Assembly (NCBI GenBank): GCA_903822595.1
Contig: CAIJPS010000037.1
Span: forward strand, 1-35,689
Direction of reading: 5' to 3'
Source: an uncultured Chlorobiaceae bacterium
GTDB lineage: Bacteria > Bacteroidota > Chlorobiia > Chlorobiales > Chlorobiaceae
Length of the DNA stretch: 35,689 nucleotides
In this document: positions 8,850 to 15,561 of the stretch, one piece after another
How the letters are laid out: every line of letters starts with the position of its first letter
How positions within the stretch are numbered: the stretch's first letter is position 1
The notes under the pieces: model-generated
Seen by the model: only the letters and a program-made list of their open reading frames with translations
The model's database searches: none
What the model was told of the DNA's origin: nothing
Translations under genes and position numbers: made by a program

Positions 8850-9061
8850 TTTTTTTTGTTAATACTTGTTTTTTCTTTCAATGAGGTGTTTTTTTACATT
8901 TTGTTGAATGATGTTAAGTCCGTAATGCTGTGATGTTTTTGTTGGTTGATGCGAAATATGTGAGAAAAAAATTATATATTTGCAGCATAAATAAACTGCG
9001 GATGCGTCCCATGCCGTGTCGCGTTGCACATCCTCGAAAAATGGTAAATTTCAGGTTTATC

Positions 9062-9316
9062 ATGGCAATAAGTAAAGTTAAATGGTTTGATGGCAAAAAA
9101 GGCTACGGCTTTCTTTTGAATCCAGAGGGGGGAGAGGATATTTTTGTTCATTTTTCCGCCATCCAGTCAGATCAGAACTTCAGGGTACTCAATCAGGATG
9201 CCGAAGTTGATTTCGAGCTCGACAAAACTCAGAAAGGGTTACAAGCGAAGAATGTTCGGGAGATTTCCCTGAACGATTCAGCGAACAGTCAGTCAGCCCA
9301 GATGTCGTTTGGCTGA
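9062..9316 (+). CDS. Cold-shock domain protein (CspA family)
   Basis: 84 residues from the ATG at 9062; the frame is open further upstream, but homology begins at MAISKVKWFD. The RNA-binding motifs RNP1 (KGYGFL) and RNP2 (DIFVHFSAI) are both intact. The protein binds single-stranded nucleic acid and melts RNA structure. It is about 15 residues longer than the usual 66-70, ending in a Ser/Gln-rich tail (NSQSAQMSFG). It lies between two minus-strand genes, and the leader from 8850 is AT-rich and could be a long cold-shock-type 5' untranslated region. No promoter there is clear enough to report. Confidence 0.92.
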   Translation: MAISKVKWFDGKKGYGFLLNPEGGEDIFVHFSAIQSDQNFRVLNQDAEVDFELDKTQKGLQAKNVREISLNDSANSQSAQMSFG

Positions 9317-9327
9317 AGATCCGGGTA

Positions 9328-9996
9328 TCACAGAAGGCCGCTCTCCCGAAAGCTGAACCACCCTGTTTTTCCAATAATGATGTGGTCGAGCAAATCGATC
9401 TGGATGACGGAGCTTGCCTTTTTGAGGAGCTCGGTTACTTGCTTGTCGGCGTTGCTTGGCTCAGTATCGCCCGAAGGGTGGTTATGAACCAGAATGATGG
9501 CGTGAGAGCTCTCTTTTATGGCGGCCTTGAACACCTCCCTCGGGTGAATAAGGGCAGCGTTGAGCGTTCCAACGGAAACAAGCTCGGTTTTGATGATCTG
9601 ATTTTTGGTGTTCAGGTGCAGCACAAAGAGATGCTCCTTCGTTTCATCCGGAACCCTTCCAGCCATGTATTCGAAAATGTCGCTTGCAGCCTGTATTTTT
9701 TTATTCTGGTTACGGCTGTAATGGAGCCGCTTGTTCAGCTCGAAAACCGCAACGATCTGCATTGCCTTGGCCTTTCCGATTCCTTTAACTTCCTGGAGTT
9801 CCTTGATTGTTACATTGGAAAGTTTTTCAAGGGTAAACCTCGCAATGATTTCGTTACAAATGTCAACAATATTGAGGTTTTTTGTGCCGGTGCGCAGGAT
9901 AATGGCAAGGAGTTCAGCCGGGCTTAGTGACGCCGCCCCGCTGAGGAGAAATCGTTCCCTCGGCCTGTTTTCAGGGTCAAAATCGTGGATTCGCAT
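9328..9996 (-). CDS. radC: RadC family JAMM/MPN protein
   Basis: 222 residues from the ATG at 9996 ([16 protein letters not shown]), the usual RadC start; the 23-residue extension upstream is not family-like. A helix-hairpin-helix segment ([21 protein letters not shown], about 67-88) precedes the JAMM metalloprotease-like domain, whose metal ligands are in [14 protein letters not shown] at 171-184. Despite its name, RadC has no proven DNA repair role; the JAMM fold suggests a zinc hydrolase. It converges with csp, with 11 bases between the stops. Confidence 0.92.
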   Translation of the reverse strand: MRIHDFDPENRPRERFLLSGAASLSPAELLAIILRTGTKNLNIVDICNEIIARFTLEKLSNVTIKELQEVKGIGKAKAMQIVAVFELNKRLHYSRNQNKKIQAASDIFEYMAGRVPDETKEHLFVLHLNTKNQIIKTELVSVGTLNAALIHPREVFKAAIKESSHAIILVHNHPSGDTEPSNADKQVTELLKKASSVIQIDLLDHIIIGKTGWFSFRESGLL

Positions 9997-10137
9997 TGTT
10001 CGCCCTCTTCTGTTGGCATTAAGCAATTTTGATACATTGCTGCTAAAAAAAGCGTAACAACTCAACTTAAAGAAAAAGAGGAAGAAGTGAAAATGCTCTT
10101 TTTGCTGCGTTGTTCAGGTATTGGATAAGAGAAGAGG

Positions 10138-10566
10138 TTACTCGTCGTCAAAATCAGCCCAATTGTTCGGCGTTTCATACCATCTGAGCAGCTTAAGCAC
10201 GACTCCTTCCGGCAGGCGGTGCCGGATCTGGTTGAACGCCCATTTTGCAAGGCACTCTGCCGTTGGCGGCTCATCGGTAACCAGTACCCGTGAATTGCGT
10301 TTCATGATAAAGTCGAGATCTTCATGATCCTCTTTCCAAACCGCAAAGCCGTGGTCGAGTTTGTCGTGAATCTGCTCTACCATGATTTCCTTCAAAAACT
10401 TGAAATCCATCACCATACCCTCCTCTTCATCATCCCTGCGCTCAATCAACTTACCTTCGACCGTGGCGACAACCACCCCGCGGTGGCCGTGCAACTGGTT
10501 GCAGAATGAAAAGCTGTTCGGAAGCGTATGGCCGTAATCAATCTCGATTTTTCTTGAAATGCGCAT
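10138..10566 (-). CDS. 6-pyruvoyl-tetrahydropterin synthase / QueD family
   Basis: 142 residues from the ATG at 10566 (MRISRKIEIDYGH). A longer frame begins with a TTG inside the end of the upstream ATPase gene and is not family-like. The zinc ligands are H13 (YGHTLPN) and H26, H28 in CNQLHGH; the catalytic cysteine is C22. LDHGF carries D71/H72, and the substrate-binding glutamate is E131 in WYETPNNWADF. The family includes PTPS, which converts 7,8-dihydroneopterin triphosphate to 6-pyruvoyl-tetrahydropterin, and QueD, which makes 6-carboxytetrahydropterin for queuosine. The nearby sepiapterin reductase favours a biopterin role, but the CxxxHGH pattern is also typical of QueD, so either or both is possible. 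Confidence 0.85.
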   Translation of the reverse strand: MRISRKIEIDYGHTLPNSFSFCNQLHGHRGVVVATVEGKLIERRDDEEEGMVMDFKFLKEIMVEQIHDKLDHGFAVWKEDHEDLDFIMKRNSRVLVTDEPPTAECLAKWAFNQIRHRLPEGVVLKLLRWYETPNNWADFDDE

Positions 10567-10690
10567 TATTGTCTCAATAGTCTCTTTACGGGTTTTCTCC
10601 AAGGCACGACAAAGTGTACGCAAAATATTGCTGTTTCGCCAATCCACCGCTTTTTTGCACTCTTTTGCCTTAACTGAGATGCCTTTGCCG

Positions 10691-13354
10691 TTATTGAGAA
10701 AGTTTGACAATGGTATAACCAGCCTCCTTCAGCAAGCGGGGAATATTTTCTGAAACCTGGGAGAGCCGTTTATCTTTTTCCTCTTTTGGCAGTCGTTCCC
10801 AGTCAACGAGCAGAGCGTGGCGCTTTTTCTCTTTGTTGGTCTGAAGGGCAAATATCCACCCATCCTTGAGTTTGGTATCCATCCATCGTTCGTGTTCAAG
10901 TATAGCCATCTCTTTGAGTTCCGGTATCAGGAATTCAGCCGGTTGTTCATTGTTGCGCATAGGAACAATGGCATAGCCAAAGGCAGCAAGTTTATTGGGA
11001 ATATCGCGGACGATGGCACGATTTTTTTCCTTTTTGTGGGCTGAGAGCTCTGTATAGGTTATCAGCGAACTGTGTTTTTTCGGCTCAGCAGTCTCATCAG
11101 TGACATCTCCCCATACATATCCCTGGCTTTTAAGGTTGTTGTAAAACAATTGGTGGTTAAGCTTGGCCAATTTTTCGACCAACTCTTCATTGAGTTCTAG
11201 GTGATGAACCATCGCTATAAAGGAGTGAGGATCAACGTGCAGTTCCAGTTGTTCTTCGGGAGGCAGGTAGGAACGGTTGAAATGTGTTGCTTTACCAAGA
11301 CGGCTCATGGCAACAATTGCCTCCATTGAGCGGGAGCCATGTCGATAGCTCTCAACCCGGAGAAATGCGCGCATGATTCCTGTGTCAATACGGAGTATGT
11401 GATTTTTGTCGAATAGCTGGGGGGTCAGCCGCTCGAACAGTGATCGAAGGAGAAGCGCCCGGCGTACAATGAAATAGGGGTCATCGCGACCTTCAGTGAT
11501 TTGCGGATTTGGCCCAAGCACATTGAGAAAACCCTTTAGTCGGCTCAGGAAGTCCGGGGCTTTGGCTTCAACAAGCTCTCTCTGCTTTTTTGATTTTGTA
11601 AAAGAGTCGAGACTTGAAGAGGTGCCACCTGCAAAAACAAAAATAGCTTTTCCGATTGGATGGGTGAGCTCCCCTTGCTGAAATTCACCATCCTGCATTG
11701 GTGCAAGAAAGAAGCGCAGCCATCCGAGTTTTTTGCCATCAAGTGATGAGTCGAACTCATCCCAGAATGCCAACGGTATTTTACCCGATAAGGCCACATC
11801 ACGAATCTGATGAAAGGCATCGATCAAGTCAGCAGGGCTTTTGAACTGGGAGAGATTAAAGGTATGCGTTTTTTCCGCGATTTTTTTTTCAGGACTGGCT
11901 GCTTTTGCAATTTGTTTGACGGCAAACGATTTGCCTGAACCGGGAGGGCCAAAAACAGCAATTGAAATGGGCCGATCTTCCTGCTGATTGCAATATTCTG
12001 AAATCAGGCTGTGAATACTTCTGAGTGACTCAATCTCCTGACGATCAACGGTGACCAGTTCTCCGAATTCTCCGATGGGAATGTTTTTCAGAGCAGCTTT
12101 TGCTCCCTGAAGGACGATGCGCCGACTTAACTCTTCAAGGTCACCATAATAACGATCCCTGAGGATGGTCCATGATGATGGCTGCGATTGTTGTTCCGTG
12201 TCACGTGTCGGGCACTCGGCAACTGCAAGTGGTATCGTTTTATTCTTCAACTGCATAATGACACTTTCAATCGGAAAGCGAAGACGAGGTGAAGAGTCGG
12301 TACCGCCATCATAGCCGATCTTGTGGAGATGACGCATCGCCAGTATGCCAGCCTGAATTCCTTTCGTGAGATCAGGTTTTTCATTGGAAATGATAATTTC
12401 GCGAACAATAGCTGTTACCAATACCGATGTTTTGCCAATAATCTCTCCTTTTCCTGCAGGCCACTCCCGTTCCATGTGCAGTGGATCAAAAAGGAGTTGG
12501 GGGCGTTCATGTTTTTTAACTCCGGGAAGAAGCAGCGCTCCGGTAGGACCGAATGAAACAACCGTGTAGGCTGAATTGGTCAGGCTGTTAATCATTGGAT
12601 TGTGTGTCAGTTCCCATATAAGTTCCTGGGCTGTTTTTTCCCATGAAATCTGGGCGCTGACCTGAATGGCTGATTCCCGCAAATCGTTAATGCTCAAGAC
12701 AACAATAAGGTGATCAGAAAAGTTGGATAAAAGATGTTCCCATAAGGCACCCTCTGCAATTGGCTGCGACATCTTGACAATAACCCATGGCGCTTTTTGG
12801 TTACTGCCGGGGTGAGTAATCGCTTTTGGCCAGTGAGATGGCTGATCCCGGAAGCCAAGGTTACTGTCATCGATCACGATAATATCCGGATTTTCCGGGC
12901 CAGACAAAGCGTCGTCTACTCCAGATTGTTCCATGGTGATTTTGGAAGAGCGGTCAAGACCGAGAAAGCGTTCAACCCGCCAGATAACGGTTTCGGGAGC
13001 ATCCTTGTCGTGGTATGGAGCCCAGACAGAGTAACAGTGGTAGTAGCCCGGGTCGTATGGATCAATCGTTTTTGCCAGGGTTGTGTGGGTCGTTTTAACG
13101 TCAACAGGAAAAGGCAGTTCGCCTTTGAGTTGAGCGGTCATGGAGGTAATCAGGTCGGCAAGAAGAGCCGCACTGCCATGTTGCCAGCTCATTCGGCACA
13201 GGAGTGCGGCACTGCCATGTTGCCAGTTCATTCGGCAGCTATCTTCACCCGTCCAGTCAGTTAATTCATTTGATTCGCTTGATATATGTGCAATATTCCA
13301 GTCAATTGTAACATCACCGGTAACAAATACCGAGAGGGGATTGTTTTTTTGCAT
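10691..13354 (-). CDS. Large ATPase: PfkB-like N-terminus, AAA+ domain, two RyR repeats
   Basis: 887 residues. The first 350 residues resemble a PfkB/ribokinase fold: VTGDVTIDWN near the N-terminus, IIVIDDSNLGFRD in the middle, and VVSFGPTGALLLPG. However, the normal GAGD anion-hole motif appears to be replaced by GKTS, so kinase activity is doubtful. A central AAA+ domain has Walker A GPPGSGKS at 469-476 and Walker B LAFWDEFD around D532-E533. The C-terminus has two successive RyR-type repeats, about 719-812 (NHQLFYNNLKSQGYVWGD, then KKHSSLITYTEL) and 813-887 (LEHERWMDTKLKDGW, then KKRHALLVDWERLPKEEK). These resemble the repeats of ryanodine receptors, which in bacteria occur in putative nucleotide-signalling and conflict systems. 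No good ribosome-binding site precedes the ATG. I know no experimentally described protein with this full architecture, so the role is open. Confidence 0.85.
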   Translation of the reverse strand: MQKNNPLSVFVTGDVTIDWNIAHISSESNELTDWTGEDSCRMNWQHGSAALLCRMSWQHGSAALLADLITSMTAQLKGELPFPVDVKTTHTTLAKTIDPYDPGYYHCYSVWAPYHDKDAPETVIWRVERFLGLDRSSKITMEQSGVDDALSGPENPDIIVIDDSNLGFRDQPSHWPKAITHPGSNQKAPWVIVKMSQPIAEGALWEHLLSNFSDHLIVVLSINDLRESAIQVSAQISWEKTAQELIWELTHNPMINSLTNSAYTVVSFGPTGALLLPGVKKHERPQLLFDPLHMEREWPAGKGEIIGKTSVLVTAIVREIIISNEKPDLTKGIQAGILAMRHLHKIGYDGGTDSSPRLRFPIESVIMQLKNKTIPLAVAECPTRDTEQQSQPSSWTILRDRYYGDLEELSRRIVLQGAKAALKNIPIGEFGELVTVDRQEIESLRSIHSLISEYCNQQEDRPISIAVFGPPGSGKSFAVKQIAKAASPEKKIAEKTHTFNLSQFKSPADLIDAFHQIRDVALSGKIPLAFWDEFDSSLDGKKLGWLRFFLAPMQDGEFQQGELTHPIGKAIFVFAGGTSSSLDSFTKSKKQRELVEAKAPDFLSRLKGFLNVLGPNPQITEGRDDPYFIVRRALLLRSLFERLTPQLFDKNHILRIDTGIMRAFLRVESYRHGSRSMEAIVAMSRLGKATHFNRSYLPPEEQLELHVDPHSFIAMVHHLELNEELVEKLAKLNHQLFYNNLKSQGYVWGDVTDETAEPKKHSSLITYTELSAHKKEKNRAIVRDIPNKLAAFGYAIVPMRNNEQPAEFLIPELKEMAILEHERWMDTKLKDGWIFALQTNKEKKRHALLVDWERLPKEEKDKRLSQVSENIPRLLKEAGYTIVKLSQ
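13170..13237. repeat. 39-base in-frame tandem duplication inside the ATPase gene
   Basis: The sequence GCACTGCCATGTTGCCAG followed by YTCATTCGGCA occurs at 13170-13198 and again at 13209-13237, with one mismatch and a period of 39 bases. In the protein this doubles the peptide CRMxWQHGSAALL (about residues 40-65). Because the period is a multiple of three, the reading frame is kept. The near identity suggests a recent event. Confidence 0.85.
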
Positions 13355-13356
13355 TG

Positions 13357-13551
13357 TCAGTAAAATTGGATTTTGAAAAAAACTGCCGACCTCAGCGAGA
13401 CATCATCGTTCACATTATTTATCAGCAATGACTCAAAAGTACGGAGCTGCGCGAATAAAAGATCAATATTAAATATTTCGGAAAGTTCAAAAACAAGAAA
13501 AGGTTCAATGTCAGAAAAAGGGTAAAAACACAAAAGCTGAAAGGATATCAT
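13357..13551 (-). CDS. Possible small ORF coupled to the RyR ATPase gene
   Basis: 64 residues from an ATG at 13551; hydrophobic near the N-terminus and rich in Phe and Leu (MISFQLLCFYPF). I recognise no family. Its stop codon is only two bases before the ATPase ATG, which itself lacks a ribosome-binding site, so translational coupling is conceivable. Against it, GACAGG abuts the ATG with no spacing, and the composition looks like translated AT-rich DNA. Confidence 0.2.
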   Translation of the reverse strand: MISFQLLCFYPFSDIEPFLVFELSEIFNIDLLFAQLRTFESLLINNVNDDVSLRSAVFFKIQFY

Positions 13552-13695
13552 CCTGTCTAAAATACTAAATAATCCACAATTAGTTCCATGATCTTCCTCT
13601 TAAGCTTTTTGTAGTATCTCATCTTTAGTGCATAACAGTAGAAGAGGGCTGGTGGATAATGAAGGGCAACCTTGCCTTGCAAAAGGAGTGAAAAA

Positions 13696-13833
13696 ATGGG
13701 TATAGAACCGAGTTTAGAATGTTTTTTTGTTATCCTGTATATTTTACGTACTTTGTTTTTCAGGGGGTGGCTGCTATTGAAAGTTTTTTTACGAAGCCCG
13801 TTTGGCTTCATGTCGGGTTGTAACGGTCGGTAG
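13696..13833 (+). CDS. Possible 45-residue membrane miniprotein
   Basis: The start codon has a good ribosome-binding site, AGGAG, about seven bases upstream. The product begins MGIEPSLECFFVILYILRTL and continues hydrophobic through LLLKVFL, giving one likely membrane span with Arg/Lys on the C-terminal side. No family is recognised. It lies on the plus strand just ahead of the exported histidine-rich protein. The evidence is a start signal and hydrophobicity only. Confidence 0.25.
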   Translation: MGIEPSLECFFVILYILRTLFFRGWLLLKVFLRSPFGFMSGCNGR

Positions 13834-13876
13834 AGTTGCTCAATATTTAGCAAAAAAATTAAACAGGATGATAACG

Positions 13877-14131
13877 ATGAAAAAAAAGATCTGGTTGATA
13901 TTGGGAGTTTCAGGTATGCTTCTCGCTCTCCCGCAAGTCGATGCTCAGGCGGTAGTCAAGGTTCAGATCGGAGCAAGTGCTCATGTCGGGGTTGGAAGGG
14001 CACACCATCATCACAATAATCGCAAATATGTTCAATCCCGTCGATATCGCGATGAAAGACGGCGTCACCGCGACATTGAGTATCGCAGGCATCATCAGCA
14101 ACGTAAAAGTGGTATAACTATAAAATTATAA
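13877..14131 (+). CDS. Small exported His/Arg-rich protein
   Basis: 84 residues from the ATG at 13877; AGGA about eight bases upstream supports this start over two upstream in-frame ones. A clear signal peptide (MKKKIWLILGVSGMLLALP, cleavage likely after VDA at 23) precedes a short hydrophobic stretch with alternating residues (VVKVQIGASAHVGVG). It is followed by a very basic, histidine-rich region (HHHHNNR at 43-49, then many RR, RRR and HH). The mature protein is probably periplasmic. The histidine cluster could bind metal, and the arginine-rich tail could bind acidic polymers; both are inference. It is not assigned to a family. Confidence 0.65.
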   Translation: MKKKIWLILGVSGMLLALPQVDAQAVVKVQIGASAHVGVGRAHHHHNNRKYVQSRRYRDERRRHRDIEYRRHHQQRKSGITIKL

Positions 14132-14370
14132 GTGAATTAATTACCTTTTGCCGTGGGGCTATTTTCGGCCTTTTGTATCATAAGTTATAGACGTTGCTTA
14201 TTCCGGCAACATCGAGCAGGTTTTCCGCACAGAGCAAAAAAGTGTTCAATCTTTTGCGGAATTATTGTTCGACCTTTTCCGGAATATGCAGACGTTTCTG
14301 TTGGAATGGTTTTGCAGGGTTTGATGGTTTGTAACGGTTTTTTCTGATGCTAAAATAAAAGGAGATAATG

Positions 14371-14517
14371 ATGAAAAAGATGCTTCTTGCTGCTCTTGTT
14401 TTTTTGTTTACAGGTTGCGCATCTTATGTGCATGACAATTCCGATCGTGACAAGCGTTCTCCTCATCATGAAGAGGGCAGGGATGGAGGTAACAGGGAGC
14501 ACCCGGGAACAAGGTAA
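14371..14517 (+). CDS. Small putative lipoprotein
   Basis: 48 residues. GGAGA sits about six bases ahead of the ATG. The N-terminus MKKMLLAALVFLFTGC is a typical lipoprotein signal peptide with the lipobox LFTGC (modified Cys at residue 16). The mature part of about 33 residues is short and hydrophilic (HDNSDRDKRSPHHEEG, then Gly/Arg-rich). This resembles the small outer-membrane lipoproteins common in Bacteroidota/Chlorobiota. An extended hairpin follows 23 bases after the stop. No function can be assigned. Confidence 0.6.
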   Translation: MKKMLLAALVFLFTGCASYVHDNSDRDKRSPHHEEGRDGGNREHPGTR

Positions 14518-14540
14518 AGCCGCGTGTTGTCCTGGAAGTG

Positions 14541-14575
14541 CACAAAGCCCCGAGCAACTCTGCCGGGGCTTTGTG
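14541..14575. terminator. Perfect 12-bp hairpin, probable transcript end
   Basis: CACAAAGCCCCG (14541-14552) pairs without mismatch with CGGGGCTTTGTG (14564-14575) around an 11-base loop. No T-run follows on either strand, so it may work as a stabilising 3' end or a factor-dependent terminator. It lies downstream of the small lipoprotein gene (+) and also downstream of the 14742-15089 gene (-). Confidence 0.5.
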
Positions 14576-14741
14576 GTGTGGGTAAGCTGGAAATAACCGA
14601 AGGAAGAGAGTTTGGCGAGGGTATCATAATCATCAGTATCTGATGGCTGTGCCAAAATCTTTCCGGCGGTACCGGGCTTTGAAAAAGTGTTGCCCCCACC
14701 AGGAAGGAAAGGTTTTTCAGGTTGTTCCGCCTGAAAATCAG

Positions 14742-15089
14742 CTATGGACGATTCCAGATAGAGCCGCCAAATCCACCGGTTTTATAGGTGGCGGTAGCCC
14801 TGTTTGGGGTATCCAGACGAAGGATCAAGACACCCTCTGACATGATTGAGCCTTTTGGAACATCAGCCCAACGCAGAATGATCTGGTTACCATCAATATA
14901 GCCTGATGCGACATTAGACCATGAGGGGCCTGTTGGAGTGCGCTCCCCATACCAGAATACCTCTTTTCCGAGCTGTCTTACGTAATAGCTTCCTCCGTCA
15001 TTACAGCTCCATCTCCCTGTAAGATCAGCGAAAGCAAGAGCGGGAAGTGAGAAGATGACAAGAAAGAGCAGGGTTTTCAGTTGTTTCAT
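14742..15089 (-). CDS. Small secreted protein of unknown function (lipocalin-like beta fold suspected)
   Basis: 115 residues. The signal peptide MKQLKTLLFLVIFSLPALAFA is followed by a mature domain of about 94 residues, LTGRWSCNDGGSYYVRQLG, then VFWYGERTPTGPSWSNVASG and ILRWADVPKG. The alternating aromatic/glycine pattern with short turns suggests a small beta-barrel or sheet. I have seen similar short secreted proteins (LTGxWxCxDGGxYYxRQ) across bacteria without assigned function. The start is well set by GGAGG seven bases upstream. A GC hairpin plus T-run lies just 24 bases ahead of the start on the same strand, which could attenuate its expression. Confidence 0.75.
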   Translation of the reverse strand: MKQLKTLLFLVIFSLPALAFADLTGRWSCNDGGSYYVRQLGKEVFWYGERTPTGPSWSNVASGYIDGNQIILRWADVPKGSIMSEGVLILRLDTPNRATATYKTGGFGGSIWNRP

Positions 15090-15112
15090 GATTGCCTCCA
15101 GGGTTGGTGTTT

Positions 15113-15131
15113 AAAAAAGGGGGGATCCCCC
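15113..15131 (-). terminator. Intrinsic terminator-like hairpin ahead of the secreted-protein gene
   Basis: On the minus strand the order is GGGGG, ATC, CCCCC, TTTTTT: five G-C pairs on a three-base loop, followed at once by six T. It ends 23 bases upstream of the start codon at 15089 and ahead of its GGAGG. It would therefore stop transcripts coming from upstream before they enter the gene, either as an attenuator or as the end of a short RNA. Confidence 0.5.
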
Positions 15132-15395
15132 ACTGAAACTCTGAACATAATGATGTAACACTAAGCAACTCAAGCGCAGTCTAATAAATTCGGACATTTT
15201 ACGCAATATTTTTTTTAGGGCACAGTCAGGTCTCTCTCTCTAATCGGCGGAGCTTACCGGTAAATATGATGAGCCAAAACAGGACTTAACTTTATCGATT
15301 TCAAGAGATGGCGATATTTCCTACAGTGTGCGCATTCATTTTTTTACGGGGAGGATTGCATATTTGTGGTAAAAGTGATGGGTAATATATGCAAG

Positions 15396-15423
15396 TGTAT
15401 AGAAAAATGTTATAAATTGGCAA
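15396..15423 (-). promoter_or_regulatory. Candidate sigma-70-like promoter on the minus strand
   Basis: Read on the minus strand: TTGCCA (15418-15423), 16 bases, then TATACA (15396-15401). Transcription from it would run toward the terminator-like hairpin at 15113-15131 and the secreted-protein gene. Judged only by match to the general consensus. Confidence 0.3.
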
Positions 15424-15491
15424 TGGTTGCTGCATCGTTTGTTTGGTAACCCTCATATTTTTTTATCAAAAAGCGCTGCTTGCCAACAAGC

Positions 15492-15512
15492 CAAAAGCCG
15501 TAAAGGCTTTTG
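15492..15512. other. 8-bp hairpin upstream of the tandem-repeat protein
   Basis: CAAAAGCC (15492-15499) pairs exactly with GGCTTTTG (15505-15512) over a GTAAA loop. It sits about 50 bases ahead of the 15562 start, in a gene otherwise lacking a clear ribosome-binding site. It may lie in the leader RNA. Function unknown. Confidence 0.3.
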
Positions 15513-15561
15513 CGGGACAACTGATTACCATCGTTATTTTAATCATCAAACATGATCAGCC

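Larger units (their letters stand above)
13355..13876. other. 522-base AT-rich interval with two weak small reading frames
   Basis: This interval lies between the divergent ATPase gene and the histidine-rich exported protein. Two candidate small genes are listed separately (13357-13551 on minus, 13696-13833 on plus). Another minus-strand frame at 13557-13853 has no convincing start signal. GAAGCC/GGCTTC around 13792-13808 forms a short hairpin but is not followed by T on either strand. No RNA gene, mobile element or firm promoter was seen. Confidence 0.6.
15090..15561. other. 472-base intergenic region with candidate promoter, attenuator and hairpin
   Basis: This interval lies between the divergent secreted protein (-) and tandem-repeat protein (+) genes. 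It contains a minus-strand terminator-like hairpin (15113-15131), a candidate minus-strand promoter (15396-15423), the string TTTTACGCAATATT (15197-15210), which shares the core of the inverted repeat upstream of tpsA, and a hairpin CAAAAGCC/GGCTTTTG at 15492-15512. No tRNA or known riboswitch could be recognised. Confidence 0.6.

Noticed and set aside
10567-10710. N-terminal extension of the PTPS-like gene to a TTG
   Set aside because: It would overlap the ATPase gene and adds 48 residues without family similarity; the ATG at 10566 gives the normal PTPS length.
13557-13853. 98-residue minus-strand frame
   Set aside because: Composition follows the AT-rich spacer, no ribosome-binding site, no domain; a plus-strand small frame with a better start overlaps it.
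14153-14347. 64-residue plus-strand frame starting with GTG
   Set aside because: No ribosome-binding site, Cys/Arg/Phe-rich random-like composition.
14387-14596. 69-residue frame overlapping the small lipoprotein
   Set aside because: A TTG-start frame one base out of phase with the lipoprotein, which has a better start and a lipobox; it runs through the hairpin.
15090-15561. Search for tRNA or known riboswitch in this gap
   Set aside because: No cloverleaf, no conserved aptamer core; only hairpins and promoter-like elements.
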